From an uncultured bacterium (lineage in GTDB: Bacteria > Patescibacteriota > Minisyncoccia > UBA6257 > Colwellbacteraceae): a DNA stretch of 6,626 bases. Below, piece by piece: positions 4,098-6,626 of this stretch. The stretch spans positions 1-6,626 of the forward strand of contig CAJVWL010000023.1 in the NCBI GenBank assembly GCA_913009745.1, written 5' to 3'. The position numbers were made by a program, and so were the translations under genes. Each line of letters starts with the position of its first letter. The first letter of the stretch is position 1. The notes under the pieces were generated by a model. The model saw nothing but the letters and a program-made list of their open reading frames with translations, made no database searches and was not told the DNA's origin.

Positions 4098-5117
4098 ATG
4101 AAAAAAGCGTTTCATATTTTTAAAAAGATATTTATATACACAATTATATTTGTTGTATCTCTCTATGCTCTGCTGTGGATATGGAGTTTATTTGTAAAGG
4201 AGACGCCAAACAAAAACATAAACTTTGGTGTAACGTTTTCGGAGCTATACGCAAAAGAACTTGGCCTTAATTGGAAAGAAACATATATAGCCGTACTCGA
4301 CGACCTAAACGTAGAGCGAATCAGAATCCCTGTTTATTGACCAAATGTTCAGCCGGAAAAAGATAAATTTGTTTTTGACGATATTGATTTTCAAGTAAAC
4401 CAGGCCGAACAGCGAAATGTTAAAATTATTCTTGCAATCGGCCAAAAACTTCCAAGATGGCCTGAATGTCATATTCCGAAATGGGCTGATAAAAATTCAG
4501 ATGATTATCAAAAGTTTCTGCTAAACTATATCGGAAAAGTTGTCGTAAGATACAGGGATACCAACGCGATATCATATTGGCAGATTGAAAATGAGCCATT
4601 TCTTAAAAGTTTTGGAATGTGCCCGCGGCCGAACGCTCGTTTACTTGATAAAGAAATCTCGCTTGTAAAAAGTTTAGATAACAGACCCATTCTTATAACA
4701 GACAGCGGAGAAATTGGTGATTGGGTAAGGGCGCGCCGAAGAGGAGATGTGTTCGGCACAACAATGTATAGAATAATTTGGAAAAAAGGTCTTGGGTATT
4801 TTCGTTATCCGCTTCCGCCAACTTGGTTTCAGTTCAAAAATATAATTTCCGGGATTATCTCCGGAGGGTTATTTAAACACCAAAAAGTAATCGTTATAGA
4901 AATGCAAGCGGAAGCATGGGGACCGTACACAATCCCTTTCATAACGCTGGACGAACAATTTAAATCTATGGATTTTGATAAATTTAAGAGTGCCATTAGC
5001 TACTCAAAGCGAACCGGTTTCAATGATATATATCTTTGGGGAGACGAATGGTGGTATTGGTTAAAAACAACCCAAAACCATCCTGAATTCTGGGAATACG
5101 CAAAGAAGTTATTTTAA
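4098..5117 (+). CDS. Membrane-anchored glycoside-hydrolase-like TIM-barrel protein, broken by one in-frame TGA
   Basis: One frame spans 340 codons including the final TAA, with a single TGA at codon 81. Residues 8-32 are a membrane anchor after a basic start. The rest resembles clan-A glycosidases: RIPVY-x-PNVQPE (77-87), ILAIGQKLPRWPE (111-123), YWQIENEP (160-167) with E166 as the likely acid/base, ITDSGE (200-205), FGTTMYR, then VIEMQAEAWGP, whose E268 or E272 is the likely nucleophile, and LWGDEWWYW near the end. I know this arrangement from CPR proteins of similar length, where the residue at codon 81 is, as I recall, Trp. If TGA stops translation, only an 80 aa anchor stub is made. The later segment from ATG 4617 cannot form a barrel alone. 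No other damage is visible. It sits 3 bp after the transporter gene. Confidence 0.85.
4338..4340 (+). other. In-frame TGA at an expected Trp codon
   Basis: The codon follows RIPVY and precedes PNVQPE, where related barrels read YW. One base change (TGG to TGA) explains it. The remaining 15 Trp residues of this frame are all TGG. Confidence 0.9.
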
Positions 5118-5142
5118 AATTCCGGGGTACTTTTTATAACGC

Positions 5143-6626
5143 TTACCCGGGCAGAATATGCATATTAAAAGGCCTGCTTGTTTGTCCACCGATAAGAAGC
5201 TTTACGTTCGCGTTGAAGTTATCAATATTCATAAGATCTGCTTCTGAAAAAGTTGGCTCAAATTGATTTTTTAGAAACTCCGCATCATCTGCGCCAACTC
5301 GGAACGCAATCATAGAACCGACATTGCCGAAGACCGCGTTTCTGATGTCGTCTTCCAGTTGCCGTATAAACTGGTGCGCAATAACAAGGTTTAGTTTGTA
5401 TTTGCGCGCTTCTGAAAGAATTGTTGAAATGCTATCTGTTGTAAAGCTCTGGAACTCATCCATGTACAGGAAAAAGTCCCCTCTCTGCTCCTCCGGTATA
5501 TCAACTCGCGAGAGGGCCGCCATTAAAAGCTTTCCAACAACAACAAGTCCAATTAAGCTTGCGTTTACTTCGCCCAATTTTCCCTTGGATAAATTGACGA
5601 GGATTATCTTTTTGTTGTCCATTGCGTCCCTAAAATTCAATGAACTTGTTTTTTGGCTAATAATTGGTCTTAGAAATTCATCCGCGACAAAACCATTAAT
5701 TTTAGACGTGATGTATGGAGCAATATTTTCAAGCTTCGCATCGCCGCCAGCCTTTTCTGCTTCTTTTACCCAAAAGTCTTTTACGGTCACGTTTCTTTCT
5801 CTACTAAGCTTATCCCTTCTATAATTTGCATCCGTTAATACCTTAGAAATATCAAGGAGCGTTGGAACCTCATTATCGTAATCATCCAAAAGAAGCATTG
5901 CCGAGTTCCTGAAATATTGGTCAAACATAGGGCCCATGGTGTCTGCCGTAAATAACTTCTTAAATATCGCTAAGAGTTCATTGATGACAAGTGTTTTTTG
6001 CTCGGGACGTTTTCGGTCAAACTCAAGAAGATTCAACCCAAATGGCTGTGAAGTATCACCCGGATCAAACCACACTATGTCGTCTTTTCTCTCGGGCGGA
6101 ATACTCGCCAAAACGCTCTGTACTAAATCGCCATGCGGGTCTATCACCGCAACCCCTTCGCCGTTTGCAATATCCTGTCTTATTAAATTCTTCATAAAAG
6201 TCGTCTTACCCGTACCTGTTTGTCCAATGATATACATATGGCGCCTCCTGTCATTTGCGCCAATTCTTACAAGGGTTCTATCGCCACGATAAAGATTTTC
6301 CCCGAGGATAATGCCTTTATCCGGAAGATTAACCGGAGGCTCAACGGATTTATGCTTCAACATTTTTAATTTCGGAATACCCATGGATGAAACCGGAAAG
6401 TGATAAAAACTTGCAAGCTCTTCTGCGCTTAAAAGAGCTGCATTGCGAGGTGCGGGTATTCTAAATGAATAGCGAAATAAAAACTTTCTTATATTTCTCC
6501 CCGAAACTTTCTTGAAGGTCAGTGAGTTTCCGTCCGGGTTATTAAATTGCACAAAAGATGCTTCAAGTTCAGAAAGAATTTGTTCAACTCTTTCCTCCGT
6601 ATCGGCAGAAACAACAAGCCTTATGT
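5143..6626 (-). CDS. VirD4/TraD-like DNA-transfer ATPase, N-terminus cut by the window edge
   Basis: The frame stays open to the right edge. The GTG at 6552, which could look like a start, lies inside it, preceded by 24 more readable codons (IRLVVSADTEERVEQIL and on), so the visible 493 residues are the C-terminal part. Walker A GQTGTGKT is at visible residues 134-141, VAVIDPHGDL at about 158-167, and Walker B FFLYMDE at about 384-390, followed by a sensor-like IAHQ at about 415. The protein ends PFNMHILPG. These match the hexameric coupling ATPases of type IV secretion and conjugation (VirD4, TraD) and related HerA-like motors, in a form common in CPR genomes. It probably moves DNA or protein at the membrane. 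No relaxase or pilus gene is in view. It converges on the hydrolase gene with 25 bp between stops. Confidence 0.92.
   Translation of the reverse strand, partial: IRLVVSADTEERVEQILSELEASFVQFNNPDGNSLTFKKVSGRNIRKFLFRYSFRIPAPRNAALLSAEELASFYHFPVSSMGIPKLKMLKHKSVEPPVNLPDKGIILGENLYRGDRTLVRIGANDRRRHMYIIGQTGTGKTTFMKNLIRQDIANGEGVAVIDPHGDLVQSVLASIPPERKDDIVWFDPGDTSQPFGLNLLEFDRKRPEQKTLVINELLAIFKKLFTADTMGPMFDQYFRNSAMLLLDDYDNEVPTLLDISKVLTDANYRRDKLSRERNVTVKDFWVKEAEKAGGDAKLENIAPYITSKINGFVADEFLRPIISQKTSSLNFRDAMDNKKIILVNLSKGKLGEVNASLIGLVVVGKLLMAALSRVDIPEEQRGDFFLYMDEFQSFTTDSISTILSEARKYKLNLVIAHQFIRQLEDDIRNAVFGNVGSMIAFRVGADDAEFLKNQFEPTFSEADLMNIDNFNANVKLLIGGQTSRPFNMHILPG

Noticed and set aside
4617..5117. A separate 166 aa gene beginning at the ATG 4617
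   Set aside because: It is in the same frame as the hydrolase gene and contains only the second half of the barrel; the frame runs open from 4341.
4098..5117. General genetic code 4 or 25 for this genome
   Set aside because: The long transporter and ATPase frames contain no in-frame TGA and use TGG and GGN freely, so widespread recoding does not fit.
5122..5150. Hairpin CCGGG-TA / TTACCCGG between the convergent genes
   Set aside because: Only seven pairs with a bulge and a 14-nt loop, with no proper T-tract; too weak to call a terminator.
6550..6552. GTG as the start of the VirD4-like gene
   Set aside because: The frame is open beyond it to the window edge and the extra 24 residues read like the family's upstream helix, so the gene is cut by the edge.

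Overview
The window reads as a piece of a small, AT-leaning bacterial genome, most likely a member of the Candidate Phyla Radiation (Patescibacteria, Parcubacteria-like). The evidence is family content: a VirD4/TraD-like DNA-transfer ATPase of the type common in CPR genomes, a two-CxxC zinc protein carrying the LPF.P signature, a membrane-anchored TIM-barrel glycosidase-like protein, a DoxX protein, an EamA transporter and a minimal cold-shock protein. No 16S, tRNA, CRISPR or transposase is visible, so the lineage call is inference.

Left part (1-2540): small genes, each framed by a strong promoter and/or a strong hairpin terminator. In order they are a 61-69 aa minus-strand protein of unknown function; a 39 aa extremely basic protein on plus, apparently read from a leaderless mRNA; an intergenic gap holding a perfect 42-bp palindrome; a cold-shock protein; a cupin; a two-gene minus-strand operon (zinc ribbon, then an orphan 64 aa protein); and a second zinc protein on minus. 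The orphan minus-strand genes carry textbook Shine-Dalgarno sequences. The plus-strand genes, and the 58 aa zinc protein, carry none.

Right part (2670-6626): a DoxX-like membrane protein, then an EamA-type transporter with a glycoside-hydrolase-like gene 3 nt downstream, and convergent to these the 3' two-thirds or so of a VirD4-like ATPase that runs off the right edge. The hydrolase gene is intact along 340 codons except for one in-frame TGA, at a position where a Trp is expected.

There is no obvious multi-gene new system. The points most worth checking are the TGA at 4338-4340 together with the absence of TGA stops in the window, the 42-bp palindrome with three evenly spaced CTATAG blocks, and the small SD-led orphan genes, one of which has its Shine-Dalgarno placed for an ATC codon rather than an ATG.
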